Below the pieces are notes generated by a model. That model had not been told where the DNA came from and did not search any database. It was given only the letters and a program-made list of their open reading frames with translations. A stretch of DNA of 64,000 nt, taken from contig JAPLEV010000006.1 in NCBI GenBank assembly GCA_026391005.1, forward strand, positions 59,486 to 123,485, given 5' to 3'. The stretch is from Flavobacteriia bacterium (GTDB taxonomy: Bacteria; Bacteroidota; Bacteroidia; Flavobacteriales_D; Crocinitomicaceae). Made by a program: the position numbers and the translations under genes. The stretch's first letter is position 1. Each line of letters starts with the position of its first letter. Below, one piece after another: positions 8,724 to 17,621 of this stretch.

Positions 8724-11210
8724 ATGAAAAACTCTCCGGCAGAACTCTCGGATTCTAAAAGAAAAAAGTTAACGCTTCTTTTTTGGAGCGGAGCGCTTTT
8801 TCCGTTTCTTTTTATCTCATGCCTTATTCTATTTCAATCAGAAAGCGATTTGCCGCCGGTATCAATGTTGGACAACCCCCCGGAACTTCAAGCTTCTTTA
8901 ATCCTTGGACAAGAGGGCGACACCATCGGTAGATATTGGCAGGTAAACAGAACAAGTGCCGAGTATAAAAACATTTCTCCTTATGTGTTTGATGCCCTAA
9001 TATCGACAGAAGATGAGCGGTTCATGAAACATTGTGGTATTGATTTTCGATCACTCGCTCGGTCTTTTTCTTCCTTGGGTAAAGCCGGAGGAGCTTCAAC
9101 CATTCCTCAACAATTAGCTAAATTATTATTTACATTGCAGCAAAGACAACGTGACGAAATTGCTAAAGCAAATGGTGAGGATAAAACAAGGGTCTTTAGT
9201 GGATTAATGGGCAAGTTTGCTCGTCTCGGTGAAAAAGCAAGAGAAAACATCATTGCAACGAGGCTCGAAACAATCTACACCAAAGAAGAAATTATTACAA
9301 TGTATCTCAATCAATTTGACTTTTTGTTTAATGCCGTTGGGATTGAAAATGCTGCAAAAGTTTATTTCAATAAAAAACCAAATAATCTATCAAAAATTGA
9401 AGCAGCAATGCTGGTTGGCATGTGCAAAAATCCAAGTCTTTATAATCCATATAAACATAAAACAAATAACTACCGAAAAAAAATAGCAAGTAGTTTAGGG
9501 ATTAATCCTAGTAGTGTTAACCAAGAACAAATTAATAAAGCTAGAGCCAAAGACTCTATAAGGTCCTTAGAAAGGCGAAATCAAGTTTTGTTCCAGTGGA
9601 TGAAAAATAGTCGGAAAAATAATGATGCAATAAAAAACAAATTAAGCGAAGAAGAATACGACTCACTATCGAAACTTCCAATGAGCACTGATTATCAAGC
9701 GGTTGATCATAAAAGTGGGTCGGGTGCTTATTTTAAAGAATCAATTCGTAAAGAGGTAACCAATCTCTTATTAGAAAAAGATAATGGGATTTTAAAGATT
9801 GCTAGAGAGGACGGGCGCCCTTATGATATTTACAGCGACGGGCTTAAGATTTACACGACTATTAATCCACATTTACAAAAATATGCGGAAAAAGCAGTTG
9901 AAGAACACATTAAAAACACACTTCAACCCGCCTTTAACCAAAATAATCGGGGCCTTAAAAACTACCCTTTTTCAAACGATATAAATCAATCTTCGGTTAA
10001 CGAAATTATGGCCAATGCAAGAAAATCGACAGATCGCTACAAAAATTTAGTAGCGCTAGGCTATAGCGAGGCTGAAATTTTAAAGATTTTTAATCAAAAA
10101 GTCGCCATGAGCGTTTTTTCATGGAAGGGACGGTGTGATACTATAATGTCGCCGAATGACTCGATTCGCTACTATAAAGCTTTCTTGCATGCCGGATTAG
10201 TTTCTATTGAACCCGGGACAGGATTTGTTAGAGCGTGGGTTGGGGGAATTAATTTTACCCATTTTGCCTATGACCATGTTCGATTAGGTAAGCGGCAAGT
10301 CGGATCAACGATTAAGCCATTTGTGTATGCTGCTGCACTTTCATTAGGCCATATAAATCCATGCACATCATTTGGCGCTGGAGAATATTGCCTGAATTTA
10401 GTTAATAATAATAATCAAGTCGTGGGGCAGTATTGTCCAAGTGGCACTCCAGCAGCAAACATGCGTGATGGACTAGCGCTTTCGTCTAACCCAACAACTG
10501 TGGCAGTAATGTCACGAATGGGGCCTTATAATCCTGTCAGGAAGACAGGGGGGCCTTTTCAAATTGAAAAATTACTTAAAAGCGTCGGAATTAATCTTAG
10601 ACCAGAGGATGTTGTTCCTTCAATGTGTTTAGGTAGCATGGACCTTTCACTATATGAGCTTGTTGCTGCGCAATGTATTTTTCCGAATCATGGCGTTTAC
10701 ATTAAACCAACTATTATTGCTCGAATTGAAGATAGAAATGGAAAAGTAATTTATGAAGCAAATGAAGAGAAAAACGAAGCGCTTAACTCAACCGTAGCAT
10801 ATGAAATATTAAAAATGATGAAAGGTGTTATTCAAAAGGGAACGGGAGCTAGTCTTAGAAGCGGAAAATATGGACCCATTGCTCCTACCGCCGGTAAAAC
10901 GGGAACAACACAAAATAATTCAGACGGATGGTTTATTGGTATAACTCCGGATTTAGTTACAGGCGTTTGGGTTGGGGCAGAAGATAGATCGGTGCGATTT
11001 AAATCTATGAATTACGGACAAGGGGCGAGAATGGCCCTGCCTATTTACGGAATCTATATGAAACAAGTTTACAAGGACATCCATATTGGATTATCAACAT
11101 TGGATTTTGCTGAACCACCAGACTATGATCCCAAAAGGTTTGAATGTTCAGATGTAGTTCAACCAGAAATAATTGACGAGGGCGACGTACCCTTTGATAA
11201 CGATATTTAA
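8724..11210 (+). CDS. mrcA: Class A penicillin-binding protein (PBP1A type)
   Basis: Bifunctional peptidoglycan polymerase. It has an N-terminal membrane helix (about 17-38). The GT51 glycosyltransferase domain shows the motif-1 catalytic Glu in STEDERFMKHCGID and GGASTIPQQLAKLLF. The transpeptidase domain shows STIK in KRQVGSTIKPFVY (Ser about 528), SSN in LALSSNPTT, and KTGT in AGKTGTTQNNSDGWF (Lys about 725). The 828 residues and the acidic C-terminal tail fit Bacteroidota PBP1A. It follows rodA after 23 bp and precedes scoA by 3 bp, so it is probably part of the same transcript. Confidence 0.96.
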   Translation: MKNSPAELSDSKRKKLTLLFWSGALFPFLFISCLILFQSESDLPPVSMLDNPPELQASLILGQEGDTIGRYWQVNRTSAEYKNISPYVFDALISTEDERFMKHCGIDFRSLARSFSSLGKAGGASTIPQQLAKLLFTLQQRQRDEIAKANGEDKTRVFSGLMGKFARLGEKARENIIATRLETIYTKEEIITMYLNQFDFLFNAVGIENAAKVYFNKKPNNLSKIEAAMLVGMCKNPSLYNPYKHKTNNYRKKIASSLGINPSSVNQEQINKARAKDSIRSLERRNQVLFQWMKNSRKNNDAIKNKLSEEEYDSLSKLPMSTDYQAVDHKSGSGAYFKESIRKEVTNLLLEKDNGILKIAREDGRPYDIYSDGLKIYTTINPHLQKYAEKAVEEHIKNTLQPAFNQNNRGLKNYPFSNDINQSSVNEIMANARKSTDRYKNLVALGYSEAEILKIFNQKVAMSVFSWKGRCDTIMSPNDSIRYYKAFLHAGLVSIEPGTGFVRAWVGGINFTHFAYDHVRLGKRQVGSTIKPFVYAAALSLGHINPCTSFGAGEYCLNLVNNNNQVVGQYCPSGTPAANMRDGLALSSNPTTVAVMSRMGPYNPVRKTGGPFQIEKLLKSVGINLRPEDVVPSMCLGSMDLSLYELVAAQCIFPNHGVYIKPTIIARIEDRNGKVIYEANEEKNEALNSTVAYEILKMMKGVIQKGTGASLRSGKYGPIAPTAGKTGTTQNNSDGWFIGITPDLVTGVWVGAEDRSVRFKSMNYGQGARMALPIYGIYMKQVYKDIHIGLSTLDFAEPPDYDPKRFECSDVVQPEIIDEGDVPFDNDI

Positions 11211-11213
11211 AAA

Positions 11214-11912
11214 ATGAATAAAGCTGTTGAAAATGTAGCGGTTGCGCTTGATGGAATAAAAGATGGTGTGACCATCATGCTAGGGGGATTCGGACTCTGT
11301 GGTATTCCTGAGAATTCCATTGGTGAATTAGTCAAGAAAGGGACTAAAGAACTTACCTGTATTTCTAACAATGCTGGGGTTGATGGATTTGGACTTGGTT
11401 TATTACTAGAGACGAAGCAAATAAAGAAAATGATTAGTTCGTATGTCGGTGAAAACGATGAGTTTGAGCGTCAAATGCTCTCCGGCGAACTGGAAGTTGA
11501 CCTCATTCCTCAAGGAAGTTTGGCTGAAAGATGCCGGGCTGGTGGGGCGGGTATTCCCGCATTCTATACGCCCGCAGGTTTCGGGACGGAAATAGCCGAA
11601 GGAAAAGAAGTTCGAATTTATAATGGAAAACCACACATACTTGAAGAGGCGCTAACAGCAGATTTTGCGATTGTTAAGGCCTGGAAAGGAGATACCGCTG
11701 GAAATTTAGTGTACAAAGCGGCAGCTAGAAATTTTAACCCTTTGATGGCGATGGCTGGAAAAATAACAATTGCAGAAGTGGAAGAGTTGGTGCCTGCGGG
11801 TTCACTTGACCCAAATCAAATTCATACACCTGGTATATTCGTTCAGCGCATTTTTCAAGGAAAAGCATTCGAAAAAAGAATTGAGCAGAGAACAGTAAGA
11901 AAAAGAGATTAA
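11214..11912 (+). CDS. scoA: 3-oxoacid CoA-transferase subunit A
   Basis: Alpha subunit of succinyl-CoA:acetoacetate CoA-transferase, which moves CoA between succinyl-CoA and acetoacetate. The 232 residues show [13 protein letters not shown] (the glycine-rich family signature) and [16 protein letters not shown]. The subunit B gene begins at the very next base after the stop. The start ATG lies 3 bp after the PBP1A stop. The placement in an envelope operon is unusual for this enzyme pair. Related acetate CoA-transferases share the fold, so the exact acyl acceptor is inferred from family resemblance. Confidence 0.93.
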   Translation: MNKAVENVAVALDGIKDGVTIMLGGFGLCGIPENSIGELVKKGTKELTCISNNAGVDGFGLGLLLETKQIKKMISSYVGENDEFERQMLSGELEVDLIPQGSLAERCRAGGAGIPAFYTPAGFGTEIAEGKEVRIYNGKPHILEEALTADFAIVKAWKGDTAGNLVYKAAARNFNPLMAMAGKITIAEVEELVPAGSLDPNQIHTPGIFVQRIFQGKAFEKRIEQRTVRKRD

Positions 11913-12569
11913 ATGGCACTTGACAAAATAGGTATAGCGAAAAGAATTGCGCAAGAATTACGTAACGGGTGGTATGTTAATCTTGGCATTGGAATTCCTA
12001 CACTAGTCGCAAATTATATTCCCGAAGGGATTGAAGTGGAATTTCAATCTGAAAATGGCGTGCTTGGAATGGGCCCCTTTCCTTTTGAGGGAGAAGAAGA
12101 TGCTGATCTAATTAATGCGGGGAAACAAACGATAACTACACTTCCCGGCGCTTCATTTTTTGATTCCGCAGACTCTTTTGCAATGATTCGTGGACAACAT
12201 GTTCAACTAACCGTATTAGGGGCTATGGAGGTTTCACAAAATGGCGATATTGCCAATTGGAAAATTCCGGGCAAAATGGTGAAGGGAATGGGGGGCGCAA
12301 TGGACCTTGTTGCATCAGCAGATAATATTATTGTCGCTATGATGCACAGTAATAAGGCCGGCGAATCTAAATTATTAAAAAACTGTGCGCTTCCGTTAAC
12401 CGGGGTTGGATGTGTAAAAAAAGTCGTTACTGAATTAGCCGTTCTGGAAATCATTGATGGGGCTTTTCACTTAATTGAGCGGGCTCCCGGCGTTTCCGTT
12501 GAGGAAATTGTAGGCAAAACAGAAGGGCTGTTAATTGTGCCTGAATTTGTACCTGAAATGCAACTCTAA
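11913..12569 (+). CDS. scoB: 3-oxoacid CoA-transferase subunit B
   Basis: Beta subunit of the CoA-transferase. It carries the catalytic glutamate in FQSENGVLGMG (Glu 47), which forms the covalent CoA thioester intermediate. LINAGKQTITTLPGASFFDSADSFAMIRGQH and GGAMDLV are further family signatures. The 218 residues match the separate-subunit bacterial form. The start directly abuts the scoA stop (TAAATG), and the cysQ gene follows after 5 bp. It should act as a heteromer with ScoA in the cytoplasm. Confidence 0.94.
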   Translation: MALDKIGIAKRIAQELRNGWYVNLGIGIPTLVANYIPEGIEVEFQSENGVLGMGPFPFEGEEDADLINAGKQTITTLPGASFFDSADSFAMIRGQHVQLTVLGAMEVSQNGDIANWKIPGKMVKGMGGAMDLVASADNIIVAMMHSNKAGESKLLKNCALPLTGVGCVKKVVTELAVLEIIDGAFHLIERAPGVSVEEIVGKTEGLLIVPEFVPEMQL

Positions 12570-12574
12570 GCCGC

Positions 12575-13381
12575 TTGTTAATCAAAGAAAAATATTTAAC
12601 AGCCATTCATGCCGCGATAGAGGCCTCGAAAGAAATAATGCGCATTTACAATGGGATAATTGACCTTGATTATAAAGAAGATGGGTCTCCCTTAACAAAT
12701 GCCGATCTAAGTTCTTCAAAAATTATTAACGATTATTTGTCTCCTCTAGGATTTCCCATTACAAGCGAAGAAACTCTTCATACAAAATACATGGAAAGGT
12801 CGGACTGGGAAAATTGTTGGTGTGTAGATCCACTTGATGGGACAAAGGAATTTGTTAGTAAAAATGGGGAATTTGCTGTGAATATCGCCTTTATTGAAGG
12901 AGCTTGTCCTGTTTTTGGACTTATTGCCTCACCAGTATATGAAGAAATACTATTTGGAGGAAAAGAAATGGGGGTTTTCGCCTGCTCTTTTAGGGATGTC
13001 AACGAACCCTCAAAATGGAAACATATACCTGAGGTAGAGGGCGTTAATCATCCCTTAATCATTATTGGGTCAAGAAGCCACCCTTCTGAATTAGGAAAAA
13101 AATACTATGAAGAGATGTTGCTGATATCAAGAGATGTTGAGTATCTTTCGAAGGGTTCTTCCTTAAAGTTTTTTGATCTAGCGAATGGAAAAGCAGACGT
13201 TTATCCTCGCTTTGCCCCAACTATGGAATGGGATATTGCCGCCGGCCAGGCGATTTTAGAAGCTTTAGGAGGCGAAGTAATCCACGCCGTAGAAGGAACA
13301 CGATTGTGCTATAACAAAGAAGACCTTACCAATCCTTTTTTTATAGCTAAAACAAAAGGGTTTATAGCTAAATATAAATGA
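12575..13381 (+). CDS. cysQ: 3'(2'),5'-bisphosphate nucleotidase CysQ
   Basis: Magnesium-dependent phosphatase of the inositol-monophosphatase superfamily. CysQ hydrolyses PAP to AMP, clearing the by-product of sulfate assimilation and sulfotransfer. Metal-binding motifs are present: ITSEE, WCVDPLDGTKEF and TMEWDIAAGQAILEALGG. The 268 residues match CysQ. The start is a TTG at 12575: no ATG lies near, and this start gives the usual N-terminus YLTAIHAAIEASKEIMRIYN. The stop overlaps the next gene's ATG. Activity on inositol phosphates cannot be excluded. Confidence 0.9.
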   Translation: MLIKEKYLTAIHAAIEASKEIMRIYNGIIDLDYKEDGSPLTNADLSSSKIINDYLSPLGFPITSEETLHTKYMERSDWENCWCVDPLDGTKEFVSKNGEFAVNIAFIEGACPVFGLIASPVYEEILFGGKEMGVFACSFRDVNEPSKWKHIPEVEGVNHPLIIIGSRSHPSELGKKYYEEMLLISRDVEYLSKGSSLKFFDLANGKADVYPRFAPTMEWDIAAGQAILEALGGEVIHAVEGTRLCYNKEDLTNPFFIAKTKGFIAKYK

Positions 13382-14913
13382 ATACTAAAATTGTCTTATT
13401 ATTTATTTTAATTTGCCATTCTGCCACTGGGCAGAGTCAATTGGAGCCCATTGGAACTTATTTTAAAGACCAACTCTTTAAAAAAAATACAAGCGCATCA
13501 TTTCTCCCAATAAGCAAGAACCAAGAAAAATGGACGTGCATGTTTGGTGTAAGAAAAAACGATACTTTACTTCTCTCTAAAACGAAAAGGTATAGAGACG
13601 AGCACCTCATCAAAGTAAGCGGAGAAGATTTTAAATTGGAAATTTCGCCGCTTTTCAACTTTTCTTTGGGAAATGATTTCCTAGATTCAAGTAATCAGTT
13701 TTTATATCAAAATAGCCGTGGCATTATAATTTTAGGAGACATCACTCCTCGGTTTTCATTTTCGACCTCTTTCTATGAAAATCAAGCACGATTTAGTTCT
13801 TACGAAACTTCCTACATGAGTGAGCATGGCGAAATTTATCCCACCGTCAACAATCAATACAACGTTCAAAACGCTGTTGTGCCTGGCGCCGCAAGAACAA
13901 AACCATTTAAAAATGGCGGGTTTGATTATGGCTACGCTATTGGTAATCTTGTGTTTCGAGCAACAAATAAAATTTCATTTATAGCGGGGAATAATCAACA
14001 ATTTATAGGCGCTGGATACCGATCTCTATTGCTTTCTGATAATTCCATTAGCTCACCTTACATCCGTGTAGACTATCAGTTTTTGCCACGTTGGACGTTC
14101 AATTACTTACGAAGTCGCTTATTAAATTTAGTGCGGAAACCAAACTATACAACCGTGGAAGGATATTACCAACCTAAAGGGCTTGCTGTAAATTACATTA
14201 GTTTTGTGGCAACTAGCCGTTTGACAATTAGTTTGTTTGATGGCGCTATATGGGCAAAGGGGGATTCCCTTAAAACAAGTGCATTAAATCCATTGTATTA
14301 CTGCCCAGTCCCATTTTTAGCACACCTTGTATCTGATAGTACCGCGTATGCTATTGCAGGGTTGAATTTCAACTGGGTGATTAATTCCAACATCCGGCTT
14401 TATGGCCAAGTGGCACTTGCACCTTGGAAGAAAATGGAGACTGCTTTTCAACTAGGTTGCCGTTCCTATGAATTCGTTGGATTGGAATCCCTTTTCATGC
14501 AGTTGGAATACAATCAAGTGTCAAGCCACATGTATCAAGCGCCTGCACAATTTCTTTCTTATTCACAGTATAATTTACCCTTAGCACATACCAAAGGAAA
14601 TGGGTTTAGAGAAATCGTATTCCGTTTAAATTGGAGGTGGAAATCTTTTGCCGTAGAAGGTAAATCAATTGTATATCAATTGATCGATCATCAAAGGAAT
14701 TCTTTATTACCTATAACGAAGTATAGTACCTCTGATAATAATTGGTTAGCCCTTGAACAAGTGGAAATCTCTTATCAAATTAATAAAAAACTTAATCTAA
14801 GTGTCTTTTCTAATTTAACATACCGATTTAATTATCCTTCTATTGATCAAAAAAATCTACTGCTTAATGTGGGTATACGAACAAGTTTAATGAACCATTA
14901 CAATGATTATTAA
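13378..14913 (+). CDS. Wzi-like / capsule-assembly outer-membrane barrel, copy 1
   Basis: A 511-residue exported protein with a signal peptide ending near ATGQ. The body alternates polar and aromatic residues typical of an outer-membrane beta barrel. The family core is seen in NNQQFIGAGYRSLLLSDNSISSPYIRVDY and the following YLRSRL, which resemble the capsule-assembly Wzi family. That family includes surface-polysaccharide-associated barrels and, in flavobacteria, proteins linked to gliding. The start overlaps the cysQ stop (ATGA) and the end overlaps the second paralogue by 11 bp. The specific ligand is unknown. Confidence 0.75.
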   Translation: MNTKIVLLFILICHSATGQSQLEPIGTYFKDQLFKKNTSASFLPISKNQEKWTCMFGVRKNDTLLLSKTKRYRDEHLIKVSGEDFKLEISPLFNFSLGNDFLDSSNQFLYQNSRGIIILGDITPRFSFSTSFYENQARFSSYETSYMSEHGEIYPTVNNQYNVQNAVVPGAARTKPFKNGGFDYGYAIGNLVFRATNKISFIAGNNQQFIGAGYRSLLLSDNSISSPYIRVDYQFLPRWTFNYLRSRLLNLVRKPNYTTVEGYYQPKGLAVNYISFVATSRLTISLFDGAIWAKGDSLKTSALNPLYYCPVPFLAHLVSDSTAYAIAGLNFNWVINSNIRLYGQVALAPWKKMETAFQLGCRSYEFVGLESLFMQLEYNQVSSHMYQAPAQFLSYSQYNLPLAHTKGNGFREIVFRLNWRWKSFAVEGKSIVYQLIDHQRNSLLPITKYSTSDNNWLALEQVEISYQINKKLNLSVFSNLTYRFNYPSIDQKNLLLNVGIRTSLMNHYNDY

Positions 14914-16345
14914 AGCGGGCGTTTTATCGATTTTTATTTGCTTTATTTGTAGCATCTCAAGGGCACAAATTGCGGTAGATTGGTTAGTTGAGCCGCGGTC
15001 AAATGATAGCTTAAAAACCGCTCAAATAACACTCCACGACAACTTTTACCCCGCTATTCAATTAAATATTGCGAAAAACACTGGTTTTAAACTAAAAAGT
15101 AAGACGTCATTCGTTCCCGTTTTAGACCTTGGGTTACAACAAAATGAAGCAACATACTATAGAATTGGAGGGGGCGGTTTCTTGGAAGGAACACCCGGTA
15201 AAAAGTGGTATTATAGGGTGGGAGGAATTTGTTATTTCCAAGAGGCAGGAAACAATTTTAAAGTTCCCTACCAAGAATATAATGATCACCCAAATAAGAT
15301 CATGGGGGTTTCCCCAATGGGAAGAATTGCCTTTCAACCGCATAAGTTTTTTAACTTTCAATTGGGCTTAGATAAGAATTTCATCGGGGAAGGGTGCAGA
15401 TCGCTTTTTCTAAGTGACTATGGCAAGCCCTATGCTTTTGGTAGAATGCAAACGAATTTTTGGCATCTTGAATATACAATCCTTTATCAGGGACTAACAG
15501 AGCAATATCAAAACAAAACACGCTTAAAGTTTGGCTCGAGTCACTTTCTAAGTTGGAATGTGACATCATGGCTTAATATTAATTTTTTCGAGTCGGTGAT
15601 TTTTCAAGCTAAAGACACCTTACTACAACGTGGCTTTGATCCCGAATACTTAAATCCCTTCGTTTTTTATCGCCCCCAGGAATACGCTATTGGTTCATCA
15701 GACAATGTCTTAATTGGGGGAGGGATAACTTTTAAATATAAAAAACACCGTCTTTATTCTCAATTTATCCTCGATGAATTTTTTCTGTCCGAGTTTCGAA
15801 ACAATTCGGGTTGGTGGGCAAATAAAATTGGTGGGCAAATCGGTATAAAAGGATGGTTGGGAAAGGGGGCTAATACGTTTTTTTATCGTGTGGAATGCAA
15901 TGCTGTTAAACCATACACCTATTCCCACCTTACGCCTCTGCAAAATTACGGAAATTCCAATGGTACCTTAAGCCATCCACTGGGGGCTAATTTTGCAGAA
16001 ATACTTGGGGAATTTAAGTGGCAAAGCAAAAAATGGTTCCTTAAACTATTTCTTTCCTATGGTTTGTGTGGGCTAGACAAAAGCAACCTAAGTTATGGAG
16101 CGGATAATTACCAGCCATACACCTTAAGGCCATACGATTATGGTGTATTTATTGGGCAGGGCGAGAAAGTTAATTTTGTGCGGACGAATCTTCAATTGAA
16201 TTATCTAATCTCTAAAAAAGGAGCCTTAACTATTTTTGGGGAATTAGGGTGGCGGTGTGATTTAATAAACGGAGTTTATGCCTTGCAATATCTTCCGGCA
16301 GTTGGGCTGCGCTCTCAGTTATGGAATGATTACAGGAACTACTAA
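14903..16345 (+). CDS. Wzi-like / capsule-assembly outer-membrane barrel, copy 2
   Basis: A paralogue of the preceding gene: 480 residues, signal peptide ending near SRAQ, and the matching core KNFIGEGCRSLFLSDYGKPYAFGRMQTNFW. The ends also match: copy 1 finishes LMNHYNDY and copy 2 finishes LWNDYRNY. The two are otherwise clearly diverged, so the duplication is old. Overlapping reading frames imply co-translation, and the pair may act together in the outer membrane. A strong terminator follows 35 bp after the stop, closing the long + operon. Confidence 0.75.
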   Translation: MIIKAGVLSIFICFICSISRAQIAVDWLVEPRSNDSLKTAQITLHDNFYPAIQLNIAKNTGFKLKSKTSFVPVLDLGLQQNEATYYRIGGGGFLEGTPGKKWYYRVGGICYFQEAGNNFKVPYQEYNDHPNKIMGVSPMGRIAFQPHKFFNFQLGLDKNFIGEGCRSLFLSDYGKPYAFGRMQTNFWHLEYTILYQGLTEQYQNKTRLKFGSSHFLSWNVTSWLNINFFESVIFQAKDTLLQRGFDPEYLNPFVFYRPQEYAIGSSDNVLIGGGITFKYKKHRLYSQFILDEFFLSEFRNNSGWWANKIGGQIGIKGWLGKGANTFFYRVECNAVKPYTYSHLTPLQNYGNSNGTLSHPLGANFAEILGEFKWQSKKWFLKLFLSYGLCGLDKSNLSYGADNYQPYTLRPYDYGVFIGQGEKVNFVRTNLQLNYLISKKGALTIFGELGWRCDLINGVYALQYLPAVGLRSQLWNDYRNY

Positions 16346-16380
16346 ACTATTATTGTTTATTGCTATTCTAAAGCATAAAA

Positions 16381-16400
16381 AAAGCAGCCGAAGCTGCTTT
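16381..16400. terminator. Bidirectional intrinsic terminator
   Basis: A perfect 8-bp stem AAAGCAGC / GCTGCTTT with a 4-nt CGAA loop. It is preceded by A residues and followed by a T-rich run, so it can end transcription from the Wzi genes (+) and from the ssb genes (-), which converge here. Confidence 0.85.
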
Positions 16401-16418
16401 CTTTATTTTGAATAACGA

Positions 16419-16745
16419 CTAAAGGCCTATTATCTGGCGAAGCTCAACTTCAGTTAAGCTCGCCTTTTTTCCTTTATCATTTATATAGCTGCGATTAACG
16501 AGGCGACCATGAATAGCCACTTTTTTTCCTTTTTCCGCATACTCTTCAATGAAACTGGCTAGGTTGCCCCAGGCATATACCCGATGCCATTGAATCTTTG
16601 CTGTATAATTGCCGTCATTTTTTCGCTCCACTTTTTGTGTAGCCAAACTGAACCGCGCAACCGATTTGCCATCATCGTATTTGGTAATTTTTGCTGGGGT
16701 GCCAATACTGCCCACCAGGGTAACATAATTTCTAACTGTATTCAT
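16419..16745 (-). CDS. Short single-stranded DNA-binding protein, paralogue 3
   Basis: An OB-fold SSB of 108 residues. It begins MNTVRNYVTLVGSIGTPAKI and keeps the family pattern GKSVARFSLAT, IQWHRVYAWG, GKKVAIHGRLVNRSY and TEVEL. It ends right after the OB fold (LRQIIGL), so the flexible linker and acidic DDIPF-type tail used to recruit repair and replication proteins are absent. It is the last of three tandem ssb genes on this strand. It lies 101 bp after paralogue 2, and the spacer contains a GC-rich inverted repeat. The stop faces the bidirectional terminator. Confidence 0.92.
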   Translation of the reverse strand: MNTVRNYVTLVGSIGTPAKITKYDDGKSVARFSLATQKVERKNDGNYTAKIQWHRVYAWGNLASFIEEYAEKGKKVAIHGRLVNRSYINDKGKKASLTEVELRQIIGL

Positions 16746-16782
16746 GTGTTATTTGTTTGTTTAGTTGTATTTATATATAGTG

Positions 16783-16828
16783 GGACCGGCAAATCCGTGA
16801 TCTTTTCGGCGCCGATGGACGCCGGTCC
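16783..16828. repeat. GC-rich inverted repeat in the ssb3 leader
   Basis: Perfect 8-bp arms GGACCGGC (16783-16790) and GCCGGTCC (16821-16828) enclose 30 nt. Within the loop TCCG and TGGA can pair to lengthen the stem, and there is an inner CGGCGCCG palindrome. On the - strand this structure would sit 38 nt upstream of the ssb3 ATG. It is strikingly GC-rich for this genome. It could be an RNA leader structure, an attenuator or the remnant of a small mobile repeat; no T-tract follows on either strand. Confidence 0.6.
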
Positions 16829-16846
16829 TCGTTAGTTTATTGGGCA

Positions 16847-17158
16847 TTACATAATAATTAAATCGTTAACCTCCACTTCAGTAATACATGTTGATTTTCC
16901 ATTTGAATGATAAAATCGGTTAATTAGCCTGCCTTCAATGGCTAATCGGCTGCCCTCCAATCCATATTCTTCAATTATTGGAATCCATCGACCCCATGCA
17001 GTAATCCTGTGATTATTACTTCTTGTTTTAGTTTTTCCGTCACTATCACAATAGTGCTCGTTTGTAGAAAGATAAAATCTTGCGACTTTTTTTCCATTTT
17101 CTGCTGTTGCGATTGTTGGGGCCGCACCCACTTTTCCAATTAAATTCACGTGATTCAT
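16847..17158 (-). CDS. Short single-stranded DNA-binding protein, paralogue 2
   Basis: The most diverged of the three SSBs, 103 residues: MNHVNLIGKVGAAPTIATAE, GKKVARFYLSTNEHY, WGRWIPIIEEYGLEGSRLAIEGRLINRFYH, TEVEVNDLIIM. The usual QWH at the start of strand 3 is NNH here, and the loop is KTKTRS, so DNA contacts may differ. There is no acidic C-terminal tail. It starts 18 bp downstream of paralogue 1's stop, so the two are probably co-transcribed. Confidence 0.88.
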   Translation of the reverse strand: MNHVNLIGKVGAAPTIATAENGKKVARFYLSTNEHYCDSDGKTKTRSNNHRITAWGRWIPIIEEYGLEGSRLAIEGRLINRFYHSNGKSTCITEVEVNDLIIM

Positions 17159-17176
17159 AAACGTACGTTTTTACTT

Positions 17177-17530
17177 TTATTCTTTATTTGGTTCTTTTTT
17201 TTCGCTGATTACTAAAAATTCAGTTGCCTCAATTATGGTGGCATAGCGTTTTTCGCCTGTTGCTGTTTCATAGGATTGATGCACCAGCTTACCTTCTAAC
17301 ATGATTTCCTGTCCTTTCGTAAGGTATTGCTTAACGCGGTCTGCCGTTTTTCCCCATGTGTTAATGGTATGCCACTGAGTATTTTCTACCCATTCGCCTT
17401 TCTTGTCTTTGTAATTTTCATTCGTTGCTATGGTAAAACGAGCTAGCGTCTTTCCTGAATCAAATGTTACTACCTCTGGCTGGCCACCTAAACGGCCAAT
17501 TAAATTAACCTTGTTTTTTAATGCATTCAT
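17177..17530 (-). CDS. ssb: Short single-stranded DNA-binding protein, paralogue 1
   Basis: The most canonical of the three: 117 residues with NKVNLIGRLGGQPEV, KTLARFTIATNENYKDKKGEW, NTQWHTINTWGKTADRVKQYLTKGQEIMLEGKLVHQSY and ATIIEATEFLVI. It ends in a short charged tail (EKKEPNKE) rather than an acidic DDIPF tip, so partner recruitment of the E. coli type is unlikely. It is the first gene of the three-gene array. No obvious TAnnTTTG element was found upstream. Bacteroidota often carry an additional full-length SSB elsewhere, and this array may be accessory to it. Confidence 0.93.
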   Translation of the reverse strand: MNALKNKVNLIGRLGGQPEVVTFDSGKTLARFTIATNENYKDKKGEWVENTQWHTINTWGKTADRVKQYLTKGQEIMLEGKLVHQSYETATGEKRYATIIEATEFLVISEKKEPNKE

Positions 17531-17621
17531 TGTTTTTAATATTTAAATGATTTATAATTTTTGTCAAGCCAAACGCCATTGTCTGGATTCAACGATGCAA
17601 AGGTTTCAACTAAGCAAAAGA

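Noticed and set aside
16584..16835. + strand frame opposite ssb3
   Set aside because: Antisense to a conserved SSB; runs through the inverted repeat and ends without family resemblance.
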